Origin: Caldilineaceae bacterium
GTDB taxonomy: Bacteria > Chloroflexota > Anaerolineae > Caldilineales > Caldilineaceae
Reading direction: 5' to 3'
Length of the DNA: 50,127 bases
NCBI GenBank assembly: GCA_022824685.1
Contig: JAJDZJ010000173.1
Coordinates: forward strand, 1 to 50,127
A model generated the notes under the pieces. That model did not search any database and was not told the origin of the DNA. It was given only the letters and a program-made list of their open reading frames with translations. The translations under genes were made by a program, and so were the position numbers. Shown piece after piece: positions 1 through 7,711 of the stretch; within the stretch, counting starts at the first letter, position 1; each line of letters begins with the position of its first letter.

Positions 1-62
1 TCAAGGTGGCTGATGCAGGCTTCTTGTGTCGGGAACTGGCGGTAAATTGCGGGGATGTTCAC
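1..62 (-). CDS. IS1595-like transposase, N-terminal fragment (cut by window edge)
   Basis: Reading leftward from a GTG at 62-60 gives about 20 codons, MNIPAIYRQFPTQEACISHL, before the window ends. The phenylalanine followed by a short Thr/Glu/Ala/Cys stretch and His-Leu resembles the start of the N-terminal zinc-binding region of IS1595-family transposases. A Shine-Dalgarno-like AGGAGA lies about seven bases upstream of the GTG, and a consensus-like promoter precedes it. Only the first residues are visible, so the family call rests on a short match and the catalytic domain cannot be checked. The neighbouring membrane-protein gene ends abruptly at this element, which fits insertion. Confidence 0.55.
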   Translation of the reverse strand, partial: MNIPAIYRQFPTQEACISHL

Positions 63-92
63 GGGCTATCTCCTGTAGTTGACTATACCTAC

Positions 93-121
93 AGTATACC
101 CGATCCCCCTTCACTTGTCAA
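93..121 (-). promoter_or_regulatory. Consensus-like promoter for the left-edge transposase
   Basis: On the minus strand TTGACA (complement of 116-121) is separated by exactly 17 bases from TATACT (complement of 93-98). The predicted start is near 86, about 25 bases before the GTG. The -35 box overlaps the last codons of the membrane-protein remnant. An inverted repeat, CTGTAG at 73-78 and CTACAG at 89-94, covers the expected start site and may be an operator or part of the element's terminal repeat. Confidence 0.6.
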
Positions 122-1089
122 GCCCCAAACTGCCAATCGCCAACACGAAAGTGCTGGTCTTGTAAAGGGAGGCCATCAAGAACCCAAATGCGATCACATA
201 TGGCGCTCCCTGCAACGGCCGCACAACAGTAAGGTAGCCAATCAATCCCACGATTGCCACGCCTAATACATGTTGAGGAGTCCAGAGGTAGGCGCCGAAT
301 GGCATCTGAATCTGCACAAATCCATCGAACCACTTGAGATCGATCGGCCAGGAATCCAGCTGTGTTTGGCCTTCAATTTGCGGGAGGAAGAAGAGATCAA
401 GGCCGGTGCCCACGTGAAGTGCGAGCAGCCCAAAGAGACGTGCAAGACTCGCCTCGATGTAAATATAGAGAAGGCGAGAAAGAAAAAGCGAGATCGCGAA
501 TGTCTGGATTCCAATGTGAATCACCCACGCCTGCGCAATGCCAACCGCACCCCCAGAGTATCTCACCAAGAGACCCGGAACGATGTAGTCAAGATCTGTA
601 GTAACTGAAGGCAAAAAGAGGCTGTCGTGCATACAACGACGGCAGACCCGTCGCCGCGATGGAAGTCAGCTTTGTAAAGTGAAAATGATCGTCGGTGATC
701 AGAGATTCATTGCCGCGAAATACCCCGATCCTTATTGTCAATACTGCTGCAGTCATCAAGGCCGAAAACAGCCAGGCTGCCATGTCAGCTCTGGGAAGCG
801 CGCCAAAGTCAGGCAACCGAGCCAGGACACTTCGCCCTAAGAATTTTGTCCCTGCGAAGGCGATCGCGCATAGGGCAAGAAAACCCCCTAAGAGCCCAAA
901 GTCGTTGCTCGGGAATATGCGACTCAACTGAGTGAGAATCAGGGGACTTGACACCAACGAGAGCAGGACTGCTAGGGCGCCATTCTCGAAGGGCTTCTCC
1001 TTGTAGCCAAACAACCTGCCCAAAACAAGTGTGCCAGGAAGAATATAGAATAGGACGACAAGCCCAACAACTGTTCCTAATCCCAGCAA
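111..1089 (-). pseudogene. Truncated, frameshifted polytopic membrane protein (GT-C glycosyltransferase-like?)
   Basis: Two overlapping minus-strand frames form one broken gene: 1089-589 (TTG start, 166 residues) and its continuation in the next frame down to 111. The first frame ends with a tyrosine pair followed by Arg-Ser-stop; the second carries on as Asp-Tyr-Ile-Val-Pro-Gly. A one-base gain (or two-base loss) near 603-620 would explain the switch. Several hydrophobic segments are visible in both halves. The loop after the early membrane segments contains a DDHFHF stretch, like the acidic/His motif in the first extracytoplasmic loop of GT-C transferases; this assignment is tentative. The joined product is about 325 residues, shorter than usual for such enzymes, and it stops beside the transposase end. 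Alternatives are a sequencing error at the frameshift or a different membrane family. Confidence 0.6.
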
Positions 1090-1494
1090 GTATCAGTTCT
1101 CCATCTACCGAGCTGCACTGAGAGCGTCAAAACCCATGAATTCTACCATAGTGGCCCGCCAATCCTTCTACCCAGAGAGCGCAATCCAGTCTTGTGGTTG
1201 TCAGGAGAAACAGCCTGCAGGGCTCAGCCTGGATTCCCACACTTAGCCTGAAACTCGCCCCACTTTGCCCTGCCGCTTCAAAAGTCGCCCTGCGGCGCAA
1301 ACGCGCCCCACCACCCCCTAACCACTGGCGCTCTTGCCCCTACCCCTCATAGTCCTCCTCCAATCATAGGCGCCAGCCCGTTCCACCCGCTTATGCCCTC
1401 CTACCGTTTCCTGTCCTCCCTACTCCCCCAAGGACGCACCTCATGGGTGCCCTGACCCCTTCCCCCACCCCATCCGCGGACCCAAATTGCGTAA

Positions 1495-1574
1495 CCGTTC
1501 TCCGTGCCCCTCCGTGGATCAAGAAAAATGTTGCCGTTCGCCGTTGCAGTTCTTCGCGACCCTTCGCGGATCAA
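1495..1574 (+). repeat. TTCGCG/TCCGTG hairpin repeat, copy 1
   Basis: Two 18-base units lie at 1501-1518 (TCCGTG form) and 1553-1570 (TTCGCG form), separated by an A-rich, TGTTGCC-containing spacer. In each unit the first six bases can pair with the last six when transcribed from the plus strand. The same unit recurs at 5836-5975 and 38168-38314, with degraded copies at 3799-3894 and 33464-33514. Confidence 0.7.
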
Positions 1575-1689
1575 TCCCCCTTCCCCCCGAAACAGGTCCC
1601 TTAACCCTACCCCCCGAATCCAGAGCAATAGGAAGACTGCCTCAACCGAACCATTCTCTGCATGAAATCAAGTACCTCTGTAAGAGCGT

Positions 1690-1731
1690 AAAACACAAAA
1701 AGCGCGCCAACCGAATGTCCGGTTGGCGCGC
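1690..1731 (-). terminator. Rho-independent terminator of the DUF348/G5/3D gene
   Basis: A perfect 12-bp stem, GCGCGCCAACCG at 1702-1713 and its complement at 1720-1731, encloses a 6-base loop. On the minus strand the stem is followed by TTTTTGTGTTT. It lies 34 bases beyond the stop codon of the minus-strand gene at 1765-3435. Confidence 0.9.
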
Positions 1732-1764
1732 CTCACACCTCGCCCTGTGTATTCCTGCCCGTCG

Positions 1765-3435
1765 CTACCGCGGCTCAATTGGCGACAAGGGTATGACCCA
1801 CTGAATCTCGCTTTCAGGCGGCGGCGGCCACAACAAATAGACATCAACCCACCGGCTCCACAGCACAAGGTTATGGTCGTCATACCCCAGGTCGATGCGC
1901 CGGTTCCTAATATTGCCGCCCGTGTCCAGCGCGTCGCCGATTCCATAGCCAGGTACATAGACCCTCGTACGCAGAGGCACGATTGCCGGGTCGACCGCCA
2001 CCACACCTTTGCGCATCCGGTCTCCCGTCCGCGTATACCCATACCAGGGCACGCTCGGCGACACACCTGCCGTGGCCGCGCTGTAACTGGTTGCCCTCAT
2101 CCTGATGACGCGCCAGTAAGTAAACTCCTCTCCTGTGTCGTCGACAAACGTCCTCGGTACGATCTTCTGTCCATATACCCGAACCCTGTCGCGCGGCTCC
2201 TGGGCTTCCCATACATCTTCCAACGTGCGGGCAACTTCCTCGCCATCTCGGTAAAGGACCCGGTAGCGCTCCCGTGTAATCCCGTATGCGCCCGGGCGCT
2301 CTTGCAACGTGTCGATCAGCAGGTCGCGATCGCCCTCCCAGAGAGTATCAAAGGGAGCAATCTCATCCTCAAACTCAATCTCTTCCCTAACCCGCACTAT
2401 CTGTATCTGCATGTCAGGATACAGCTCGGCATCCAGAGGGGGGTAGACTTCGTCAAGCCCGCTAAACCCGACGCCTACCTCCGCCAGAACATCGCCAACA
2501 CGATTGCTCTGCGTCCGCGTTCTGTAAAGTACGCCGTCCGCCAGTAGACTGACCGGCGTGCTCCGCTGTATCAGCACCCGCAGCCCCGTACTGACCGGCG
2601 TGCCCAGGCTTGGCTGGACCTCATCGCCAAGGTAGATCGTGATCTCAGCTTCCCGCAAGGCCTCGCCCACCGTTTCTGCCAGCGTATGGATCGTGTACGG
2701 TATGCTGTCCTCATACACCGTCAGCCGGACCGAACGGTTGACCTCGATTCGAAGAGGGTCCCGTTCCGTTAGTTCCCAGGCAGGACCGTCGCCTGTCCCA
2801 CTTTCCCTCGCTCCATTCGCAATCTGCGGTAGAGGAGCATCCCATTCAGCTGCCTCTCTGTTGATGAGTAGCTGGTCCCGCGGACTGAATGGGATTCCTG
2901 CTTCGGCGAATACGTCAGCCGCCGATTCCGCCCAACTGGCGTGCAGCGTATCCCGGCCGTCCGCCAATATCCGGTACTGTTGCGGGCGCTCGACCGAGAC
3001 CCTCAGCCCCTCCGTAACTCTCGTATCCAGATTGGGCGAAATGCGCAGTCGCTCTTCAGGCGCTGAAGGAACGCCTGATTCCGCAGCGGCCGCGACGGCC
3101 CTTCCTACTCCACTCTGGGTCTGAGATGCGGCGGCCGGCACGAATGTTATCCCCGCCGCGCCCTCTTCCACCTCCGTCTCCGCGCCCAGAAGGAGACCAA
3201 CGTCCGAGAGCACTGCCCCCACAACCCGTCGGTGCGTCTGGACTGTGTCCCTAACACCATCCACCTCGATTTCCACCGTGGTTGCCGTTAAGCTCCAAAG
3301 CGCCCAAAGTCCCAAAATTGCGGCTGTCAACGCTGACACCTGTACCAGAATACGACTCCGTCGGTTGGGCCGCCGCCTGCCCGTCTGGCCGGCGACAGCG
3401 GTTTTTGGCCTGGTCCGTCGAGTGACAGTAGCCAT
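1765..3435 (-). CDS. Membrane-anchored DUF348/G5/3D-domain protein (YabE/RpfB-like)
   Basis: The 556-residue product has a basic N-terminus, one membrane segment around residues 30-50, and then extracytoplasmic repeats. About four DUF348-type (ubiquitin-like) repeats can be followed near residues 52-90, 145-180, 232-270 and 285-320, each with the pattern of a hydrophobic strand, a small hinge and a helix ending in Gly-hydrophobic. A G5-like region covers about 345-425. The C-terminus (about 450-525) is a 3D domain with the expected acidic residues in VAVDP, LDTGG and RRIDLGYDD. In Firmicutes and Actinobacteria this architecture belongs to cell-wall remodelling or resuscitation factors, where the 3D fold is a lytic-transglycosylase-type double-psi barrel. 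Here a peptidoglycan or surface-glycan role is inferred. A clear terminator follows. The ATG at 3435 has only a short GGAG nearby; TAGAAT at 3442-3447 could even give a near-leaderless mRNA. Confidence 0.85.
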   Translation of the reverse strand: MATVTRRTRPKTAVAGQTGRRRPNRRSRILVQVSALTAAILGLWALWSLTATTVEIEVDGVRDTVQTHRRVVGAVLSDVGLLLGAETEVEEGAAGITFVPAAASQTQSGVGRAVAAAAESGVPSAPEERLRISPNLDTRVTEGLRVSVERPQQYRILADGRDTLHASWAESAADVFAEAGIPFSPRDQLLINREAAEWDAPLPQIANGARESGTGDGPAWELTERDPLRIEVNRSVRLTVYEDSIPYTIHTLAETVGEALREAEITIYLGDEVQPSLGTPVSTGLRVLIQRSTPVSLLADGVLYRTRTQSNRVGDVLAEVGVGFSGLDEVYPPLDAELYPDMQIQIVRVREEIEFEDEIAPFDTLWEGDRDLLIDTLQERPGAYGITRERYRVLYRDGEEVARTLEDVWEAQEPRDRVRVYGQKIVPRTFVDDTGEEFTYWRVIRMRATSYSAATAGVSPSVPWYGYTRTGDRMRKGVVAVDPAIVPLRTRVYVPGYGIGDALDTGGNIRNRRIDLGYDDHNLVLWSRWVDVYLLWPPPPESEIQWVIPLSPIEPR

Positions 3436-3939
3436 GGCTCCATTCTATCCGTAGTCAATGGTTAGTGGAACGAACTCCTCCGTTCGCTGATATGACTACA
3501 TTCGGTTCGAAAATGTTCCCTCCGCAGGGACAAAATGCATTCGAGTATCACTCTCGCATTCGCAAAGACCCATTGGAATGCCGTCACCGCCATGCCCAAC
3601 CACGGTCCACTCAACCAACGTCAGCCCAACCACAGCCGCCCTTTTACGACCCCTCCCATACAAGTGCCTTCATCTCAATTCAGCCGGCAACACACCAAAG
3701 CCTCTGGCCCCCGCGCGTCTGCTTTCTACCAACCGCTGCTCTCTGCCGTTCTAGACCCTCCGCGGGCGATAAGCTGCGTCGTCGTTCCTCGCCCACACTT
3801 CGCGCCCAGCAGCGGACAATGAGATGTTGCCGTTCTTCGTCCCCTTCGCGGACAAAAAGATGTCGCCCTTCTCCGTGCCCCTCCAGCGAACACAACCGCC
3901 ATCCCTTTGGGGTCAACCCGGCTGCCCTGCCCGCTCAGA
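3436..3939. other. Intergenic region upstream of the 3D-domain gene
   Basis: About 500 bases between two minus-strand genes, with no supported gene. It contains one degraded copy of the TTCGCG/TCCGTG repeat (3799-3894). The rest is C-rich sequence with no motif I can interpret. Confidence 0.5.
3799..3894 (+). repeat. TTCGCG/TCCGTG hairpin repeat, degraded copy
   Basis: Three partial units separated by GATGTTGCC and GATGTCGCC spacers are recognisable, with CTTCGCGGACAAAAAGATG in the middle. Base changes in the half-motifs (TTCGTC, CCAGCG) break the hairpin that is intact in the copies at 1501, 1553, 5872, 5909 and 38259. Confidence 0.6.
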
Positions 3940-5421
3940 TCACGCCAGCCAATTCATCTCTCTCTGCGTCGGCCAGCGATAGCGCTCCTCCGGCCCGGTC
4001 TGCCGCGCCCAGGCCGTAAGTATCGGCTCGTCCGCGCTCTTCTCCGCCATCTTCCGCTTTACTTCATTAGGTTCCCAGTCCCGCAATACCTCGTCCTGCA
4101 ACTCCTTTGCAATTGACCTGCAACCAGGATCCTCCGAGCGGTCAATCAGTTCTTCAGGGTCCTCCTTCAGATTGAACAACTGGCTGGGATACCCGTGATA
4201 ATAGATGTACTTCCACTCCTCGAGCCGAATCATTCGCTGGAAGGCGCCCTCCGGGGGTCCGAACTTGTCCGTGCAATACTCCGAGAAGGCAGAGTTATCC
4301 CAGTTGGGCGCATCTCGCCGCCCGTCAACCTGGGGCAGAAAGCTCCGCCCGACCGAGTTGGGCAGCGCTGGCGCCTCCATCGCGTCAAGCATCGTCGCAG
4401 CAACGTCAACCGCGCTCACGACACGCTCGCAGCGCTGCCCACCCGCAATGCGGCCGGGCCAGCTGACGATTAGGGGTACGCGCGCCGACTCTTCGTAAAA
4501 AACATGCTTCCAGAAGAGGCCGTGCTCGCCCTGCATATCCCCGTGGTCCGACGTGTAGATGATCAGCGTATTTTCCTCCAGACCGTTCTCGCGCAGCGCC
4601 TGCAGAATCTGGCCGATCATCGCGTCCGTGCGGTACACCAACCCCGCATAGGCCGCACGCGCCCGCCGGACCTCAACCTCGTCCATCACCTCAATGCCGG
4701 TTGACTGCCGCCACCAGCGCAGAAAGGGATGCTGCTCCTCGACCGGCGGGGCCGACTTGCGGGGCGGCGTCATCGAGTCCGCGTACCGGTCGTAATCCTC
4801 CTGCCGGGCCACATAGGGCGGGTGCGGAAGCATCAGGCCAACCGATATACTGAACGGCTCCTTGAGAACGCCTGCCCTCTTCTGAACACCTAGCCTGTTC
4901 AAGCGCCCGACCGTAACCGCGGTCACATCTTCGTCATGGACCTGGTACGCGCTCTGGCCGGGCCCGGAGCGTTCGAGACTCAGATGATGCGGGCCCGCCG
5001 TAACACTGAGAACCCCTCGATCCGGCCCCGGATTTCCCGGATGGTTCGCGCCGTGATCGCCCACAAAACGGGCCGCGTAACCATGCAACTGATCCGGCCC
5101 CACCGAGTGCATCCGCCCAACGAGCTCAGGCTGATAGCCGGCCGCGCCCATCGCATGGGCTATCGTTGGAATCCTCGAATCAAGGCCATGTTCATTTGTC
5201 CAGACCTCATTCTGAAAAGGGTGGCGACCACTGAGCATTGACATCCGCGAAGGCACGCAAATCGGTGAGCAGCAGTACGCGTTGTCAAAGACCACGCCGC
5301 TCGCAGCCAGGCGGTCCAGGTTCGGCGTATCGACCAGTTCATCCCCATAGCAGCCTGTCACATGAGGACTGTGCTGATCGGAATGAATGTACAGTAGATT
5401 GGGACGATTTGACCCATTCAT
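3940..5421 (-). CDS. Cys-type sulfatase (alkaline phosphatase superfamily)
   Basis: The 493-residue protein carries the sulfatase signature CVPSR at residues 55-59. Cys55 is the residue normally converted to formylglycine, so maturation needs a formylglycine-generating enzyme, which is not in this window. Metal-site elements include SDQ at 14-16 near the N-terminus and SDHGDMQGEHG in the second half. I chose the ATG at 5421 because GGGAGAGGAAG lies just upstream and homology begins there; an in-frame extension to 5628 looks like non-coding sequence. No signal peptide is visible with this start. The gene is divergent from a second sulfatase at 6184. The substrate is probably a sulfated sugar given the neighbours, but this is not shown by the sequence. 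Confidence 0.9.
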   Translation of the reverse strand: MNGSNRPNLLYIHSDQHSPHVTGCYGDELVDTPNLDRLAASGVVFDNAYCCSPICVPSRMSMLSGRHPFQNEVWTNEHGLDSRIPTIAHAMGAAGYQPELVGRMHSVGPDQLHGYAARFVGDHGANHPGNPGPDRGVLSVTAGPHHLSLERSGPGQSAYQVHDEDVTAVTVGRLNRLGVQKRAGVLKEPFSISVGLMLPHPPYVARQEDYDRYADSMTPPRKSAPPVEEQHPFLRWWRQSTGIEVMDEVEVRRARAAYAGLVYRTDAMIGQILQALRENGLEENTLIIYTSDHGDMQGEHGLFWKHVFYEESARVPLIVSWPGRIAGGQRCERVVSAVDVAATMLDAMEAPALPNSVGRSFLPQVDGRRDAPNWDNSAFSEYCTDKFGPPEGAFQRMIRLEEWKYIYYHGYPSQLFNLKEDPEELIDRSEDPGCRSIAKELQDEVLRDWEPNEVKRKMAEKSADEPILTAWARQTGPEERYRWPTQREMNWLA

Positions 5422-5835
5422 CTTCCTCTCCCGTCGTTGGCTATGCTTCGGCCTACAATCTCCAATCAGTACGATTGGCTTGCCTCTTTCACACCTCATT
5501 GCCGCCCAAAGGCCCTTCCATCTGGACCCATCCCACTTCACTCCTCCACAATAAGGACCGCAAGTTCGCGAACTGCCAGGATGAACTGGACAAAATCCAA
5601 AGAGAAACAAAGTCCCAAATGAACCCAAAGAGCGGCGCTATGGGGACCCACAGTCCTGCCCAAGGTGCAAGGGTAGCAAATACCCCCGCCCGAGGCAAAT
5701 ATACCCATGTTTCCAACTCCCTCCCCACACCAGTCACCCAGTCTGACCCGCCACCAACTGTTAGGGCTGCCCCCCAATGCCTGCCCTCCCAGCCACCAAA
5801 GTCTCCCCCTACCAAAGGCGCCAATGCTCCCTCCC

Positions 5836-5975
5836 CTCCCTGTCCCTCCGTGGAAAGAGGTCTCGCCGTTCTTCGCGCCCCTTCGCGGACAAAAGGATGT
5901 TGCCGTTCTCCGTGTCCCTCCGTGGACAAAAAGGTGTTGCCGTCCGCAGTCGCCCTTCGCGGACCAAAAAGGAGT
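5836..5975 (+). repeat. TTCGCG/TCCGTG hairpin repeat, longest copy
   Basis: Four units alternate TCCGTG and TTCGCG forms with a period of about 37 bases: a half unit near 5846, intact hairpin units at 5872-5889 and 5909-5926, and a degraded one near 5950-5964. Spacers read GGATGTTGCC and AGGTGTTGCC after an A-run. The units are not identical and there are no unique spacers, so this is not a CRISPR array. Confidence 0.75.
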
Positions 5976-6090
5976 TGCGCGCAAATCAGATTCGGAACTG
6001 TCACAAAGACCAGGCAGCATGACTCAGTCCTGACCACCTGGAAAAACCTAACGCGACCCCTTTTTGAACTGCCCCCCTTTCACACCTGAC

Positions 6091-6119
6091 TTTGCCGAGC
6101 CCCCGGCCTATGTTACACT
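6091..6119 (+). promoter_or_regulatory. Possible promoter of the plus-strand sulfatase
   Basis: TTTGCC at 6091-6096 and TACACT at 6114-6119 are separated by 17 bases. The -10 and its flanks resemble the riboswitch promoter (TACAAT at 40324). The predicted start is near 6126, leaving a leader of about 58 bases before the ATG at 6184. Confidence 0.4.
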
Positions 6120-6183
6120 GCGCCCATTCTCCTTTGACAACCAACAGTCAAATCCTGCCTCCTTGCACACGGGACGACTATAC

Positions 6184-7638
6184 ATGGGACACCCCCATAT
6201 ATTGCTGATAACAACCGACCAGCAGCGCTACGACGCGGCCGGAGATGCCGCGCCCCCGTTCATGCGCACGCCCCACTTCAATCACCTCACCCGTGAGGGG
6301 ATCAACTTCACCTCGGCCTACGGCGACTGCCCAGTCTGCGTCCCCTCCCGCATGTCAATCATGACCGGCAAATACGTCACCACACACGGTATGACTGGCA
6401 ACGGGCCTTCTTCAAGGGTCCTGTCCGACTTCAGTGACTCACTCCCCTCCTGCATGAACAGACTGGGATACCAGACTGCCGCCATCGGCAAAATGCACTT
6501 CACGCCCCAGCGCGTCAGATACGGCTTCCAAGAGATGATTTTGCCGGAGGACTACTACCGTCACATGGCCTGCCGCGGCTACGACGTCCAGCCCATGCGC
6601 CACGGCCTCGGCCAGAACGAGCTCTACCCCGGCATGGCTACAGTCCCGGAAGCACTGACCCTCACCTCCTGGACTGCCGAACAGTGCGTCGAGTACATCC
6701 GCGAGCGCCGCGACCCCACACTTCCTTTTTTTCTCTGGTGCTCCTTCTCAAAACCCCATCCCCCCATCGACCCCCCTGAGCCCTACTACTCCATGTACCG
6801 TAACTGTGACATCCCGGCCCCGGTCTTCGGCGACTGGAGCGAAGGCGACGATGTGCCCTACGCCTTCCGACTCCTCAGGGAGAAACAGTCCTTCGATCTC
6901 GTACCCCCCGAGGTTATCCGTGAGGCGCGCGCCGCCTACTACGGCGTAATCACCCAGATCGACTACAACATGGGCCGCATCTTTGCCGCCCTCCAGGACA
7001 TGAACATCTTCGACGACACCCTGATCATCTACACCTCCGATCACGGCGAATACCTTGGAGACCATCATGCCGGCGCCAAAAGCCTATTCCACGAACCTTC
7101 CGCTCATGTCCCCTTTGCCTTGCGTATGCCGCAGGGCTGGGACAACCGCCAGCATGGGACGCGCAACCCGTCCCTCGTCACCCTCGCCGACATTCTGCCA
7201 ACCGCCGTCACAGCCGCAGGCGGTACACCCCCCAGTGACGTCGACGGCCTCGATCTCGTCTCACTGGCGCGGGGAGAGATCGAGCCGCGGCCCTACTTGG
7301 AATCTGCCCTGGGCAGCGAAGACAGACCCGGCAACTTCGCCATCACCGACGGACGCTGGAAATACATCTGGTTCCCTGTCGGCGGCGGCGAGCAACTCTT
7401 CGACCTCGAAAACGACCCGCAGGAGCTCCGCAATCTCGTCCGCGCCGCCGAAGCCTCGCCCCATCTCGAACGACTTCGAACCGAGCTCATCAGCCGGCAC
7501 CAGGCCAGAGACTCTTCAGCCGTCCAGGGCGGCAACTGGGTGACGTTTCCTGTGCCGCAAGAAACCGAAGCCGACCGCCGCAACACCAGCTGGCCCGGCT
7601 ACCATACCGAATACCACGACGTTGACGTACGCCACTGA
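6184..7638 (+). CDS. Cys-type sulfatase
   Basis: The product is 484 residues. It begins with the canonical HILLITTDQQRYD strand that supplies metal ligands, and has CVPSR at residues 52-56 with Cys52 as the formylglycine precursor. The second metal-site motif reads SDHGEYLGDHH. I start it at the ATG at 6184; the frame stays open to 6064, but the extra residues are Pro-rich and unlike the family. No signal peptide is seen. The gene stops 73 bases before an ABC binding-protein gene on the same strand, so desulfation may be linked to import of the product. Substrate unknown. It is only moderately similar to the divergent sulfatase at 3940, so this does not look like a recent duplication. Confidence 0.9.
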   Translation: MGHPHILLITTDQQRYDAAGDAAPPFMRTPHFNHLTREGINFTSAYGDCPVCVPSRMSIMTGKYVTTHGMTGNGPSSRVLSDFSDSLPSCMNRLGYQTAAIGKMHFTPQRVRYGFQEMILPEDYYRHMACRGYDVQPMRHGLGQNELYPGMATVPEALTLTSWTAEQCVEYIRERRDPTLPFFLWCSFSKPHPPIDPPEPYYSMYRNCDIPAPVFGDWSEGDDVPYAFRLLREKQSFDLVPPEVIREARAAYYGVITQIDYNMGRIFAALQDMNIFDDTLIIYTSDHGEYLGDHHAGAKSLFHEPSAHVPFALRMPQGWDNRQHGTRNPSLVTLADILPTAVTAAGGTPPSDVDGLDLVSLARGEIEPRPYLESALGSEDRPGNFAITDGRWKYIWFPVGGGEQLFDLENDPQELRNLVRAAEASPHLERLRTELISRHQARDSSAVQGGNWVTFPVPQETEADRRNTSWPGYHTEYHDVDVRH

Positions 7639-7711
7639 GTGACCTTTTCTTGGCGGTGAATCCGGATGCCGCCTCCAAAGCCTATTTTCCAAAGTGAAAG
7701 GGAGGTTCTAC

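Larger units (their letters stand above)
1090..1764. other. Intergenic region with decayed repeats
   Basis: No credible gene is seen in these 675 bases. The stretch holds a diverged copy of the GTAGGGGCGCCCC-type repeat around 1429-1453, a copy of the TTCGCG/TCCGTG hairpin repeat at 1495-1574, and the terminator of the minus-strand gene that follows. The open frames present are pyrimidine-rich and lack ribosome sites. Confidence 0.6.
5422..6183. other. Divergent intergenic region between two sulfatases
   Basis: Upstream of the minus-strand sulfatase there is a near-palindrome at 5462-5478 (CCAATC, five bases, GATTGG). Positions 5836-5975 hold the longest copy of the TTCGCG/TCCGTG repeat. A possible promoter for the plus-strand sulfatase lies at 6091-6119. 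No gene is supported in the interval. Confidence 0.5.

Noticed and set aside
1723..2547. Plus-strand frame of 274 codons over the 3D-domain gene
   Set aside because: Antisense to a well-supported gene, overlaps its terminator, and shows no family pattern.
5422..5628. N-terminal extension of the first sulfatase to an upstream start
   Set aside because: The extra residues show no family similarity, while a good ribosome site and the family start coincide at 5421.
5836..5975. Short direct repeats that could suggest a CRISPR array
   Set aside because: Units are diverged, alternate between two forms, have repeated rather than unique spacers, and no cas genes are near.
6131..6150. TTTGACA sequence upstream of the plus-strand sulfatase as a promoter
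   Set aside because: No acceptable -10 box follows at 16-18 bases; the TTTGCC/TACACT pair slightly upstream fits better.
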